From NCBI GenBank assembly GCA_020634395.1, contig JACKBU010000032.1, forward strand, positions 1-40,985: 40,985 nt of DNA, written 5' to 3'. The position numbers were made by a program, and so were the translations under genes. Under the pieces are notes generated by a model, which was given only the letters and a program-made list of their open reading frames with translations, was not told where the DNA came from and ran no database searches. Positions 7,837 through 15,822 of this stretch are shown one piece after another. Origin of the DNA: Ardenticatenaceae bacterium (lineage in GTDB: Bacteria > Chloroflexota > Anaerolineae > Promineifilales > Promineifilaceae). Each line of letters opens with the position of its first letter. Position 1 is the stretch's first letter.

Positions 7837-7865
7837 AGTATAAACGACAAGAGCGCTTATGTAAA
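7837..7865 (-). promoter_or_regulatory. sigma-70-type promoter of the sortase gene, predicted leaderless
   Basis: On the minus strand TTTACA (7865-7860) and TATACT (7842-7837) are separated by exactly 17 bp. The predicted start site falls at or within a base or two of the ATG at 7830, so the mRNA would have almost no leader. No Shine-Dalgarno sequence precedes this ATG. The -35 element lies in the last codons of the sirtuin gene. Confidence 0.6.
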
Positions 7866-8633
7866 GATTTCGGCGGGGCCGGTGGCTGCCGTACCGGGCC
7901 ACGTCGTTTCCACGAGCCGAGGCAGAAATTCCCCGGCCGGCCCGGCCAGAACAAAGGCGACATGGCGGCTGAGAGGCGTGGTCTGCGGATTGATTTCTAC
8001 GGTGACGGCGCCTGCTTGCAGTGCTTCTAACGGTAAGGAGGCGGCCGGCTGTACGATAGCCGAGGTGCCCACTGCCAGAAAAACGTCGCAGGCGCGCGCG
8101 GCGCTTACGGCCGTTGCCAATGCTTCATAGGGCAGGTTTTCGCCGAACCAGACCACGTCCGGCCGCAGGTAGCTGCCGCACTGCGGGCAGCGCGGTGGAA
8201 CTTCTTCGGTGGGCGGCCAATCGGTGACGAGACGGCCGTCGGCCGAACACTTAATGCGCAGAATGTTCCCGTGCAGTTCCACCATGTTCTGGTTGCCCGC
8301 CCGGGCATGCAGCCCGTCCACGTTCTGCGTAATCAGGGTGAACTCGGGAACAAGCTGTTCCATCGCTGCCAGAGCGAAATGGCCAGGATTAGGCTGTGCC
8401 TGGGTCACCAGTTCGCGCCGCCAGGCATACCATTCCCACACCAGGCGCGGGTTGCGCCGGAAAGCCGACGGCGTGGCCAGTTCTTGCGGATCGTACTGCG
8501 CCCACAGGCCGGTCTGCGCCTCGCGAAACGTCGGTACACCGCTTTCGGCAGAAACCCCGGCTCCGGTGAGCACGGCCACCTTACGCGCGGCGCGCAGCGC
8601 ATTGACTAAAGCTTCGGGAATTGATTCTTGCAT
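7857..8633 (-). CDS. Sir2-family NAD-dependent protein deacylase
   Basis: This 258-residue sirtuin removes acyl groups from lysines using NAD. The NAD site GAGVSAESGVPTFR begins at residue 24, TQNVDGLH is at 102-109, and the catalytic His is 121. Tyr69 and Arg72 (YAWRR) match the Y-x-x-R pair of class III sirtuins that favour succinyl or malonyl lysine, so desuccinylase activity is plausible. The zinc module is unusual: Cys129, Cys149 and Cys152 are present but the expected second Cys (position 132) is Asp. The start lies 7 bases after the mgtE stop, so the two are probably one operon. The symbol cobB would fit but orthology is unproven. Confidence 0.88.
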   Translation of the reverse strand: MQESIPEALVNALRAARKVAVLTGAGVSAESGVPTFREAQTGLWAQYDPQELATPSAFRRNPRLVWEWYAWRRELVTQAQPNPGHFALAAMEQLVPEFTLITQNVDGLHARAGNQNMVELHGNILRIKCSADGRLVTDWPPTEEVPPRCPQCGSYLRPDVVWFGENLPYEALATAVSAARACDVFLAVGTSAIVQPAASLPLEALQAGAVTVEINPQTTPLSRHVAFVLAGPAGEFLPRLVETTWPGTAATGPAEIFT

Positions 8634-8640
8634 AACAGCC

Positions 8641-10005
8641 TCAGATCGCCGTCAAAATCACCCTGGCGAGCAAAAAATAGATGAGCAGGCCGGTGGCATC
8701 AACAATGGTGGTGATCATCGGGCCACTGATGACGGTGGGATCTATTTTGAAGCGGTCGGCCAGGATGGGGATGATCGTGGCGACGGTGATGGCCCATATG
8801 ACCACGACCGGCAGCGTCAGCGCCACCACAAACGCGACGTTGGGATCGGTGTCGAAGACCCAGATGATCGCGCGAATGTAACCGGCCACGGCCATCACCG
8901 CGCCCAGGATGAGACCCACCGACACTTCGCGGCGCACAGCCTGCCAGATATTGCTCAGGCGCACTTCGTCCAGAGTGATGGCGCGGATGATGGTAGCCAC
9001 CGTTTGGGAACCGGCGTTGCCGCCGGTGCCGATGATCAGGGGGATGAACAGGCTGAGGGAGATGACGATGTTGAGTTCGTTTTCAAACAGTTTGATGACG
9101 GAGCCGGTGAGGGTGGCGGCGATGAACAGCAGCAGCAGCCAGCCGATGCGCTTTTTGACCACTTGCAAGACGGAGACGGCAAAGTAGGGCTGGTCCAGCG
9201 GTTCGGAACCACCCAGCCTTTGGATGTCTTCGGTGGCCTCTTCTTCGACGATGTCCAGCACGTCGTCGACGGTGACTGCACCCAGGAAACGGCCGTCTTC
9301 GTCCACCACCGGTATCGACACAAAATCATACCGGGCCACCATCTCTGCCAGCTCTTCCTGATCGGCTGTCACCGGCACGGCCACCACCTGATCGACCATG
9401 ATCGACTCCACCGTGGCCTCCGGCTGGGCGGTAATCAGGCGGCGCAGCGGCACCACGCCGATGAGCCGGTCATCCCGATCCACCACGTACAAATAGTGCA
9501 GCGACTCGTCCTCTTCCAGCGAACGCAGATAGCGGAAGGTCTCATCGACTGTCCAGAAGCGGCGCAGGGCGGCCACATCGCGGGTCATTAAACGGCCGGC
9601 AGAGTCCTCCTCGTAGCCCAGGAGTTCCTGCACTTCGGCTGCCTCTTCCGGCTCCATCAGCATAATCAGCCGGTCGCTTAAATCATCAGGCAGATCTTCC
9701 AGGAACTCGGCGGCGTCGTCCATCGGCAGTTCATCGAGCAGGTCGGCCAGCTTTTCTTCGTCGACTTTGTCCAGCAGTTCCTGGCGCACCAGGCTGCCGG
9801 TTTCGTCCAGTACCTCGCTGCCTACTTCAATAGACAACAGTTCAAAGGCGATGACAGCTTTTTCGGGTGGCAGTTCATCCAGCAGGTCGGCAATGTCGGC
9901 GGGATGGATGGCGACGAGGATCTGGCGCAGCTTGCTCAGCTCCAGGTTGTCGATGAGCGTTTCCATCTCGTCGACGGAAGGCAAGGTCAGACCTTGTTGT
10001 TCCAT
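8641..10005 (-). CDS. mgtE: MgtE-family magnesium transporter
   Basis: This 454-residue protein is a Mg2+ channel of the inner membrane, gated by cytoplasmic magnesium sensing. An acidic helical N domain covers about residues 1-130 with repeated LLDELP and FLEDLP segments. Two CBS domains follow at about 135-255. A linker helix near 265-285 leads to five membrane helices. The pore signature GGNAGSQTVATIIRAITLDEV is near 325-345. A near-perfect AAGGAGGTT (about 10020-10010) precedes the ATG, and TATAAT reads leftward at 10112-10107. The short leader (about 100 bases) does not look long enough for an M-box riboswitch. The sirtuin gene follows after 7 bases. Confidence 0.93.
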   Translation of the reverse strand: MEQQGLTLPSVDEMETLIDNLELSKLRQILVAIHPADIADLLDELPPEKAVIAFELLSIEVGSEVLDETGSLVRQELLDKVDEEKLADLLDELPMDDAAEFLEDLPDDLSDRLIMLMEPEEAAEVQELLGYEEDSAGRLMTRDVAALRRFWTVDETFRYLRSLEEDESLHYLYVVDRDDRLIGVVPLRRLITAQPEATVESIMVDQVVAVPVTADQEELAEMVARYDFVSIPVVDEDGRFLGAVTVDDVLDIVEEEATEDIQRLGGSEPLDQPYFAVSVLQVVKKRIGWLLLLFIAATLTGSVIKLFENELNIVISLSLFIPLIIGTGGNAGSQTVATIIRAITLDEVRLSNIWQAVRREVSVGLILGAVMAVAGYIRAIIWVFDTDPNVAFVVALTLPVVVIWAITVATIIPILADRFKIDPTVISGPMITTIVDATGLLIYFLLARVILTAI

Positions 10006-10143
10006 AGGAAAACCTCCTTTTAGGAGAATCGGCAGATTGTATGGTGCAGTTTGTTTGTCGGGGCGCCTCTAAGGCGGCAACCATGTCCAATTGGGCGGGC
10101 GCGTTAATTATAGCGAATCCAGATTTGCTTACGAGGGGTGGAC

Positions 10144-10180
10144 AAAAAAGGCCCGCAGGATTGGCTATTCCTCCGGGCCT
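10144..10180 (-). terminator. intrinsic terminator of the Ser/Thr kinase gene
   Basis: On the minus strand AGGCCCGGAGG (10180-10170) pairs with CCTGCGGGCCT (10159-10149), with one mismatch and a 10-base loop, followed by a run of T (from 10149 to 10144). It lies 21 bases beyond the TAG at 10203-10201 that would end the frameshifted kinase reading, and 116 bases beyond the in-frame stop at 10296. Confidence 0.85.
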
Positions 10181-10200
10181 GGATTGAAACAGTGCCGGGC

Positions 10201-10299
10201 CTAGTTATACCAGGCGGCGCAGGTTTTGTCGGTTGTTGCGGCGTTGGTGACGTTATGGGCGTTGGAGCCGTCGCTGCTGCTGACGAAAACATCTTTTAC
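10201..10299 (-). pseudogene. out-of-frame 3' continuation of the kinase gene (TolB-like segment)
   Basis: Reading 10299 to 10201 leftward in the -1 frame relative to the kinase gives 32 residues and a stop, including VFVSSSDGSNAHNVTNAA and a final TCAAWYN. The DGSN-x-x-NVTN pattern and terminal AW are typical of TolB-like beta-propeller repeats and fit the tail of the kinase frame. A strong terminator begins about 20 bases after this stop. The join needs a one-base loss or two-base gain between about 10300 and 10345, either a real mutation or an assembly error. Confidence 0.5.
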
Positions 10300-12398
10300 G
10301 CCGGGGCGGTGGTGGCCGGGCTGCTGCAGGTGTCGCTGGCGATTGTGCCCACTTCCTGCGGGGTGCTCCAGGCAGGATCGGTGCTGAGCAGGGTGCTGCC
10401 GGAGGTGTAGAGGATGCGGCCTACGGCCGTTCCCGCTTCGCCCGTCGCCCCTGCCTCTGGGGTAAAGGTGGGCTGCACCGGATTCTGGCCGGTGACCGGG
10501 CCGCCTTCCAGGGTGGCGCTGGTCAAATCATCCAGATATATGCTGCCCTGGCCGGTATAGGCGTTGTTGTAATCATCCAGGACGAAGCCGCGGAAAGAGA
10601 TGGGGTATTCGACTGTGTCGTTTTTGGGGCCGCTGATGTGGGTCCAGGGCCAGTCTTGCTCGGTGTCGATGTAGCCGGTCATCTGTTTCCAGCCAGTGTG
10701 GGTGACCTGACCGAAAGGCACCTGCCAGGTCTGGCCTTCGGCGTCCTGAATCCAGGCGTTGAGAAAGTGGCCGGAGCCATCGCCATACACCCAGATTTGC
10801 AGGGCGTTGGGACGGCCGTCGATGGCATTGTTTTGCTGGAAGACCACGTAATCGTTGCCGTCGGAGGCGAAGTTGTAGCTGAGCTTGGCAGAGGCCGCGC
10901 CGCTGTGGCTTTGCTCGGTGGAGCGGGCGAACGTGCCGTTGTCTTCATCGCCGCGCACCCACGTGCCGAAGGTCTCAAAATCGAAGGGCAGGCCGGGGCC
11001 GCTGCTGGCGCTGCCGGTCGGATTGCCGCTGCGTGTGGGTGCGGGGGTGGCCGACGGCGCGCGCGTGGGGGTGGGGGCGGGCGTTTTGCTGGGCACGGCC
11101 GTCGCCGTCTGTGTGGCGCGCGGAATTTTGGTGGCGGTGTGGGTGGGCACGGCCGTTTCTGTGGCCGTGGCCGGGGGTTCATCGGTAGGGGCGGCGGGTG
11201 GGTCGGTGGCGCTGGGCTGCGCGGCGACCTTGTTGTCTTCCTCGGGAGCGGTTGTGGGGGCGGGGGCGGACGTGGGCGGGGTGGTAGGCAGGAGGACGGC
11301 CACGGGCACGGCCGTGGGCGTGCCCTGCCACAGGCTGCGCAGCGGCGTGAAGGCGAACACACCGGCCGCGATGGCCAGCAGCAGCAACAGGCCCAGCAAG
11401 ATGAGCCAGATGGGACGCCTTTTACGCGGCGGGGCGGCGTGCTGGCCCAGCAGCGGACCGGCTACCGGCGTCGGGCCTTCCGGTTCGACGATGGTCTGGT
11501 TGGCGGCGTAGAGTTGGGTGGGCACGGCCGTTTTGCTGCGGCCTCGTTCGGCTTGCAGAGCCGTGTCCAGAGCGGCGATCAGTTCTTCGGCCGTTTGGAA
11601 GCGTTTGGCGGGGTCTTTTTGCAGGCAGGTATGCACCGCGTAGGCTGTTTGCGGCGTCAGGTCGGGGCGCAGGTCGGTAATGGGGCGCGGCTGCTCGTTG
11701 ACCTGCTTGGTGAGCACCTGCCAGGGCGTGTCGCCGGAAAAGACGCGCTGCCCGGCTAACATTTCGTAGAAGATCATGCCCAGCGAGTAAATGTCGCTGC
11801 GGGCGTTGACGGGCTGGCTGTTAACCTGTTCCGGCGACATGTAGTAGGGCGTACCGACCAGCTCATCGACGCGGGTGAGGGAGGTTTCGCCCTGAATTTT
11901 GGCGATGCCCAGGTCGGCCAGTACGGGCGAGCCGTCGGAGCGCAGCAGGATGTTGCTGGGTTTGATGTCGCGGTGGATGATGCCGGCGCGGTGGGCGACG
12001 GCCAGGGCGCTGGCGACCTGGCGGATGAGGGAAACGGCCGTTTCCGTTTGCAGCACTCGCCCCTGTTCGCTCAGCTGCTGCAGCAGATCGCGCAGGGACC
12101 CGCCGCTGATGTATTCCATGGCGATGTAGTAGTGGTCATTTTCGGTGACGCCGGTCGTATAAATCTGCACGATGTTGGGATGCGAAAGCCTGGCGACGGA
12201 GCGGGCCTCGCGTTTGAAGCGTTCAACCAGGGCGGTGTTGGCGCTGAGGTCGGTGTAGAGGATTTTGATGGCCGCCGGCCGGTCGAGTCCTTCATCGACG
12301 GCGTAAAAGACGTTGGCCATGCCGCCTTGCTGGATAAGTTTTTGGATGACGTAGGCGCCGATGTGCCTGCCAATCCAGGCATTGGCTGATTCGTTCAT
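10296..12398 (-). CDS. receptor-type Ser/Thr protein kinase (PknB-like) with extracytoplasmic CBM-like domain; 3' end probably frameshifted
   Basis: The frame encodes 700 residues from this ATG. The kinase domain spans about residues 14-285: glycine loop QQGGMANV (23-30), ATP-anchoring Lys45 (AAIKIL), catalytic HRDIKPSN (142-149), DLG instead of DFG at 162-164, and GTPYYMSPEQ at 182-191. A membrane helix lies at about 330-350. A long Pro/Thr/Ala-rich spacer follows to about 460. Beyond it is a jelly-roll, CBM-like domain (FDFETFGTWVRGDEDNG to YLDDLTSATLEGG). The tail (ILYTSG, STDPAWS) resembles a TolB-type propeller strand and then stops at 10296. The -1 frame carries a convincing continuation to 10201. 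Upstream codons to 12599 read through tandem repeats and are rejected; GGAGAAA before ATG 12398 supports this start. Confidence 0.87.
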   Translation of the reverse strand: MNESANAWIGRHIGAYVIQKLIQQGGMANVFYAVDEGLDRPAAIKILYTDLSANTALVERFKREARSVARLSHPNIVQIYTTGVTENDHYYIAMEYISGGSLRDLLQQLSEQGRVLQTETAVSLIRQVASALAVAHRAGIIHRDIKPSNILLRSDGSPVLADLGIAKIQGETSLTRVDELVGTPYYMSPEQVNSQPVNARSDIYSLGMIFYEMLAGQRVFSGDTPWQVLTKQVNEQPRPITDLRPDLTPQTAYAVHTCLQKDPAKRFQTAEELIAALDTALQAERGRSKTAVPTQLYAANQTIVEPEGPTPVAGPLLGQHAAPPRKRRPIWLILLGLLLLLAIAAGVFAFTPLRSLWQGTPTAVPVAVLLPTTPPTSAPAPTTAPEEDNKVAAQPSATDPPAAPTDEPPATATETAVPTHTATKIPRATQTATAVPSKTPAPTPTRAPSATPAPTRSGNPTGSASSGPGLPFDFETFGTWVRGDEDNGTFARSTEQSHSGAASAKLSYNFASDGNDYVVFQQNNAIDGRPNALQIWVYGDGSGHFLNAWIQDAEGQTWQVPFGQVTHTGWKQMTGYIDTEQDWPWTHISGPKNDTVEYPISFRGFVLDDYNNAYTGQGSIYLDDLTSATLEGGPVTGQNPVQPTFTPEAGATGEAGTAVGRILYTSGSTLLSTDPAWSTPQEVGTIASDTCSSPATTAPA

Positions 12399-12486
12399 GG
12401 ATTTTTCTCCGACACTGCTCCGCCCGAATGATTGAAGTAGGGCAGGGAAGGCAGAGCAATTTTCATTATACATTGAATCCGGCCGG

Positions 12487-12822
12487 CTTAGCAGGCCATT
12501 CTGCGCGCGGATCAACGGTTTCTGCCAGCGGATCAACGATTTCTGCCAGCGGATCAATGATTTCTGCCAGCGGATCAACGGTTTCTGCCGGCGGATCAAT
12601 GATTTCTGTCAGCGGATCAACGGTTTCTGCCGGCGGATCAGTGATTTCTGCCAGCGGATCAGCGGTTTCTGCTCGCGGCTGAGCCATTTCTGCCCGCGGA
12701 TCGGTGACTTCTGCCGGCGGCTGGACCGTTTCTGCCCGCGGATCAGTGACTTCTACCGGCGGACGGCTGGTTTCTGTCTGCGGTTCAATCACTTCTGTCT
12801 GCGGTGCAGTCATTTGTGTTAG
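12487..12822. repeat. tandem array of about sixteen 21-bp units
   Basis: Units repeat every 21 bp from about 12487 to 12822; each contains a variant of GGATCAACGGTTTCTGCC. The best copies lie at 12508-12675 and degenerate toward both edges. Because 21 is a multiple of three, several frames stay open. On the minus strand they read as DPLAETV-type heptads, or as LIRWQKS in the frame that runs into the kinase. I regard none of these as a proven protein. The array sits upstream of the kinase start in the 577-base gap between the kinase and the YhfC-like gene. Confidence 0.92.
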
Positions 12823-12975
12823 CGGACGGGCCGCTTTTTTGCCGGGACGTGGCGTTTATGCGGGCGATTTGAGGGGGGAAAAACGGCCGTTTTTTTGGAA
12901 CTCTGGTACACTATTCACGTATTGTCATGGGGCCAACTAATCAACCAAATAAACAGCCCCCAAGGATGTAACAGA

Positions 12976-13833
12976 ATGATAGCCTTTTGGCCTTACGTGC
13001 TAAGTTCCGTTTTGATGCTGTTGATGCCCCTGCTGCTGGGCTGGTGGATTGCCCGCACCAGGCATGCCAGTTGGCGTCTCTTTTTTATCGGCATGGTGAC
13101 GTTTATCGGCTCGCAGCTGCTGCACATTCCGTTTAACTGGCTGGTGCTGCAGAAGCTGCAACTGCTGCCCACGGATACGGCCGTGCTCTCCAACCTCATC
13201 ATCCTCTCTCTCTTTCTGGGCCTGTCGGCCGGCGTGTTTGAAGAGGGCGCGCGTTACCTGACCTACCGCTTTTGGGCGACGGATGCGCGTTCCTGGGGAG
13301 CGGGGTTGATGTTGGGCGCGGGTCACGGCGGCGTCGAATCGATTATCATCGGCTTATCCCTGGGCGTTAATGCCGTCGTGCTGGCGATCATGAGCCAGGG
13401 CGGGCTGCAAGGGCTCGTCCCGCCGGAGCAAATGTCGCTGATCAACGATCAAGTTACTGCCATGCTGGCAGCTCCCTTGCCGCTGATTATGCTGGGGCCG
13501 TTGGAGCGTGCCTTTGCCATATGTTCCCATCTGGCCCTCTCGCTGTTGGTGATGCAGGTGTTTGTGCGGCAGCAAATTGGCTGGCTGTTCCTGGCTATTC
13601 TCTGGCACACCTTGCTGGATGCGACGGCCGTGTTTGCCTCGGCTACCTGGAGCCCTTATGTGACCGAGGCTCTGATAGGGCTGTTCGCGCTGGCGAGTTT
13701 GGGCATCATTTTCTGGCTGCGCACGCCGGAGCCGGTGGAGCCGGAACCGGTGCCGCTGCCGCTGGCCGCGCCCATCGTGCCGCCAGACGGCGTCGGTTCG
13801 CAGGAATCGCTGGAAAAAAGTAAATACTCCTAA
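12976..13833 (+). CDS. YhfC-family intramembrane protease homologue
   Basis: This 285-residue protein has about seven or eight hydrophobic helices and belongs to the YhfC family, related to PrsW/CPBP-type intramembrane glutamic or metalloproteases. Conserved polar motifs lie in or next to the helices: EEGAR at 89-93, GHGGVE at 116-121, ER at 177-178 followed by H185, and HTLLDA at 211-216. The C-terminal tail is Pro/Glu-rich and soluble. The longer upstream frame to 12895 is rejected, because AAGGA at 12962-12966 is well placed before ATG 12976. The exporter genes follow 17 bases downstream on the same strand and may be co-transcribed. Proteolysis itself is not demonstrated for most family members. 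Confidence 0.8.
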   Translation: MIAFWPYVLSSVLMLLMPLLLGWWIARTRHASWRLFFIGMVTFIGSQLLHIPFNWLVLQKLQLLPTDTAVLSNLIILSLFLGLSAGVFEEGARYLTYRFWATDARSWGAGLMLGAGHGGVESIIIGLSLGVNAVVLAIMSQGGLQGLVPPEQMSLINDQVTAMLAAPLPLIMLGPLERAFAICSHLALSLLVMQVFVRQQIGWLFLAILWHTLLDATAVFASATWSPYVTEALIGLFALASLGIIFWLRTPEPVEPEPVPLPLAAPIVPPDGVGSQESLEKSKYS

Positions 13834-13850
13834 GCCTGGGGGGATGAACC

Positions 13851-14759
13851 ATGATCAAAACAGAGAATCTGACCAAAAAATTTGGCGACAACCTGGCGGT
13901 TGATCGCCTGACGCTGGAAATTGGGGAAGGCGAGGTGTTTGGCTTTTTGGGGCCAAACGGGGCCGGCAAGACGACCACAGTGCGTATGTTGACCAGCCTG
14001 ATTGCGCCGACGGGGGGAACGGCCGTGGTGAACGGCTACCAGGTCGGCCGCGATGATTATGACATCCGGCGCACAGTGGGCATTCTTACCGAGACGCCGG
14101 GCTTGTATGACCGCCTCTCTGCCTGGCGCAACCTGACGATCTTTGCCACGCTGTACGAAGTGGCCGACGTACCCGGCCAGGTGGAAAAATACCTGCGTAT
14201 GTTGGGTTTGTGGGAGCGCCGCAATGACGAGGCGGGTACGTTTAGCAAAGGCATGCGCCAGAAACTGGCTATCGCCCGGGCGCTGCTCCATGAGCCGCGC
14301 ATTCTGTTCCTGGATGAACCCACCTCGGGCCTGGACCCGGAAGCAGCCAAGCTGGTGCGCGATTTTATCGAAGAGCTAAAGAGTGAGGGGCGCACTATCT
14401 TTATCTGCACCCACAATCTGGATGAAGCCGACCGGCTGTGTGACCGGGTGGCTGTCTTTAAGACGCGCCTGCGGGTGGTGGATACGACGAAGGGGCTGCG
14501 GCAGCAGATGTACGGCCGTCAGGTGGTGTTTCATCTGGCAGAAACGGCCGTGCCTTTTGTAACGGCCGTGCAAGATCAGCCCTACTTGCGCCGCGTCGAA
14601 GCGGTGGACAACAAGCTGGTCATTGCCCTGGATGATCCCGAAACCTACAACCCCTACCTCATCCGCCAGCTGGTGGAGGCCGGGGCCAATATCCAGTTTG
14701 TCGGTGAACTGCGTCATTCCCTGGAAGATATATACCTGCAGCTGGTGAACCAGGCCTAG
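13851..14759 (+). CDS. ABC-2 type transporter, ATP-binding protein
   Basis: This 302-residue ATPase powers an ABC-2 exporter. Walker A GPNGAGKT is at 34-41, the signature FSKGMRQ near 131-137, Walker B ILFLDEP at 151-157, and the switch His188 in CTHNLDEA. The C-terminal part after about 215 is the accessory domain seen in the NatA/drug-exporter branch. It starts 17 bases after the YhfC-like gene, and the permease follows about 20 bases downstream, so the three look like one operon. The substrate is not predictable. Two in-frame ACGGCCGT copies 18 bases apart encode a doubled Thr-Ala-Val in the accessory domain, which this family does not require. Confidence 0.92.
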   Translation: MIKTENLTKKFGDNLAVDRLTLEIGEGEVFGFLGPNGAGKTTTVRMLTSLIAPTGGTAVVNGYQVGRDDYDIRRTVGILTETPGLYDRLSAWRNLTIFATLYEVADVPGQVEKYLRMLGLWERRNDEAGTFSKGMRQKLAIARALLHEPRILFLDEPTSGLDPEAAKLVRDFIEELKSEGRTIFICTHNLDEADRLCDRVAVFKTRLRVVDTTKGLRQQMYGRQVVFHLAETAVPFVTAVQDQPYLRRVEAVDNKLVIALDDPETYNPYLIRQLVEAGANIQFVGELRHSLEDIYLQLVNQA

Positions 14760-14780
14760 CAGCGTTTTTTGAGGTCTATG

Positions 14781-15572
14781 ATGAAAAAAATACAAACCAT
14801 CATTCGCAAAGAATGGGCCGAAGTGTTTAAGAATCGTCTCGTCCTGTTCACGGTTGCCTTTCTGCCTCTCATCCTGACAGCTTTGCCGTTGATAACGCTG
14901 GCTCTCACCAAAAGTTATGCTGGGGATTTGTCATCGTCGATGAATACCGGCTCGACAGAGTTTTTTGGCGATATGTGTAACGGGTTGTCGGAAGCAGATT
15001 GCACGGCCGTTTACATGCTCAATCTGTACACCCTGATGTTCATGATCTTGCCCGTGGCTATCCCGGTCACCATTGCCGCCTACAGCATTGTGGGCGAAAA
15101 AACGGCGCGCAGCCTGGAGCCGCTGTTAGCCACGCCCATCAGTACCGGCGAACTGCTGGTAGGCAAGATGATTGCCGCCTGCGTGCCGGCTGTGGCGGTG
15201 ACCTGGCTGGCGTTTCTTATTTACGCCATCAGCGCCCGCTTCATGGTTAACGCGGCCGTTTTTGCCGAGGCCATGAAGCCGATGTGGTGGCTGGCGATAT
15301 TTGTGGTCAGTCCGCTGTTGACCTTGCTGGCTGTTAGCGTGGCCGTGATGGTATCTTCGCGGGTAACAGACCCGCGCGTCGCTGAGCAGCTGTCGGCGCT
15401 GGTGATTCTGCCTCTCATTTTGCTAGTCGTGGGGCAGTCGGTTGGACTGATCCTGATCAACGAGCAGATCATTTTGCTTATCGGTGTTCTGGTGGCCATC
15501 GCCGACGCGGTTTTGGTGTATCTCAGCGTGAAACTTTTCCAGCGCGAGGCAATTTTGACCCGCTGGAAGTAG
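14781..15572 (+). CDS. ABC-2 type transporter, permease (NatB-like)
   Basis: This 263-residue membrane protein is the permease partner of the preceding ATPase. It opens with a short cytoplasmic helix (KIQTIIRKEWAEVFKNR), typical of ABC-2 permeases. A first membrane helix lies at about 25-45, and an extracytoplasmic loop holds two Cys in DMCNGLSEADC. Five more helices follow, with the conserved GEKTARSLEPLLATPIS before the third. Start choice is between ATG 14778 and ATG 14781; GAGG at 14771-14774 is better spaced for 14781. The rpsB promoter begins a few bases after the stop. Confidence 0.87.
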   Translation: MKKIQTIIRKEWAEVFKNRLVLFTVAFLPLILTALPLITLALTKSYAGDLSSSMNTGSTEFFGDMCNGLSEADCTAVYMLNLYTLMFMILPVAIPVTIAAYSIVGEKTARSLEPLLATPISTGELLVGKMIAACVPAVAVTWLAFLIYAISARFMVNAAVFAEAMKPMWWLAIFVVSPLLTLLAVSVAVMVSSRVTDPRVAEQLSALVILPLILLVVGQSVGLILINEQIILLIGVLVAIADAVLVYLSVKLFQREAILTRWK

Positions 15573-15575
15573 TAG

Positions 15576-15603
15576 TTGCGCGAAAATTGGCTTTGGCTAT
15601 AAT
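15576..15603 (+). promoter_or_regulatory. promoter of the rpsB-tsf transcription unit
   Basis: TTGCGC (15576-15581) and a perfect TATAAT (15598-15603) are separated by 16 bp. Transcription would begin near 15610, leaving a leader of about 210 bases before rpsB. That leader contains a small stem GCCTG/CAGGC near 15614-15628 and an ACGGCCGT copy at 15717. Leaders of rpsB often bind S2 for autoregulation, but I cannot recognise a known S2-leader fold here. Confidence 0.65.
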
Positions 15604-15822
15604 CCGTAGGCTTGCCTGGAGGCAGGCTCCCGAATAAGTAGGGGCAATTGATTTTTACATCTTACACATACTCGGACTGGGACGGGTGTGCTTGCAGTAT
15701 GTCGTGTCGGGGATTAACGGCCGTTTGGCCTCCTCAAGACCCGCCATTGCATACCGGCCATGCAAGTTCCGTACCAGATTGAAGAGTATGGAAGAAAAAC
15801 ACATAAAAAGGAGAATACCCCA

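Noticed and set aside
8209..9591. Long plus-strand open frame of 460 codons opposite the sirtuin and mgtE genes
   Set aside because: It is antisense to two clear genes, His/Gly/Asp-rich in the way shadow frames of GC-rich genes are, and matches no family.
10013..10140. M-box magnesium riboswitch before mgtE
   Set aside because: The leader is only about 100 bases and shows only a small stem, no M-box core.
10638..11759. Long plus-strand Gly-rich open frame opposite the kinase
   Set aside because: It mirrors the Pro/Thr-rich linker and kinase codons on the other strand and has no ribosome site or domain.
12399..12599. 67-residue N-terminal extension of the kinase (LIRWQKS repeats)
   Set aside because: It is read-through of the 21-bp array; a ribosome site and the kinase family start both favour ATG 12398.
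12487..12822. CRISPR array
   Set aside because: Units are contiguous 21-mers without unique spacers, and no cas genes are nearby.
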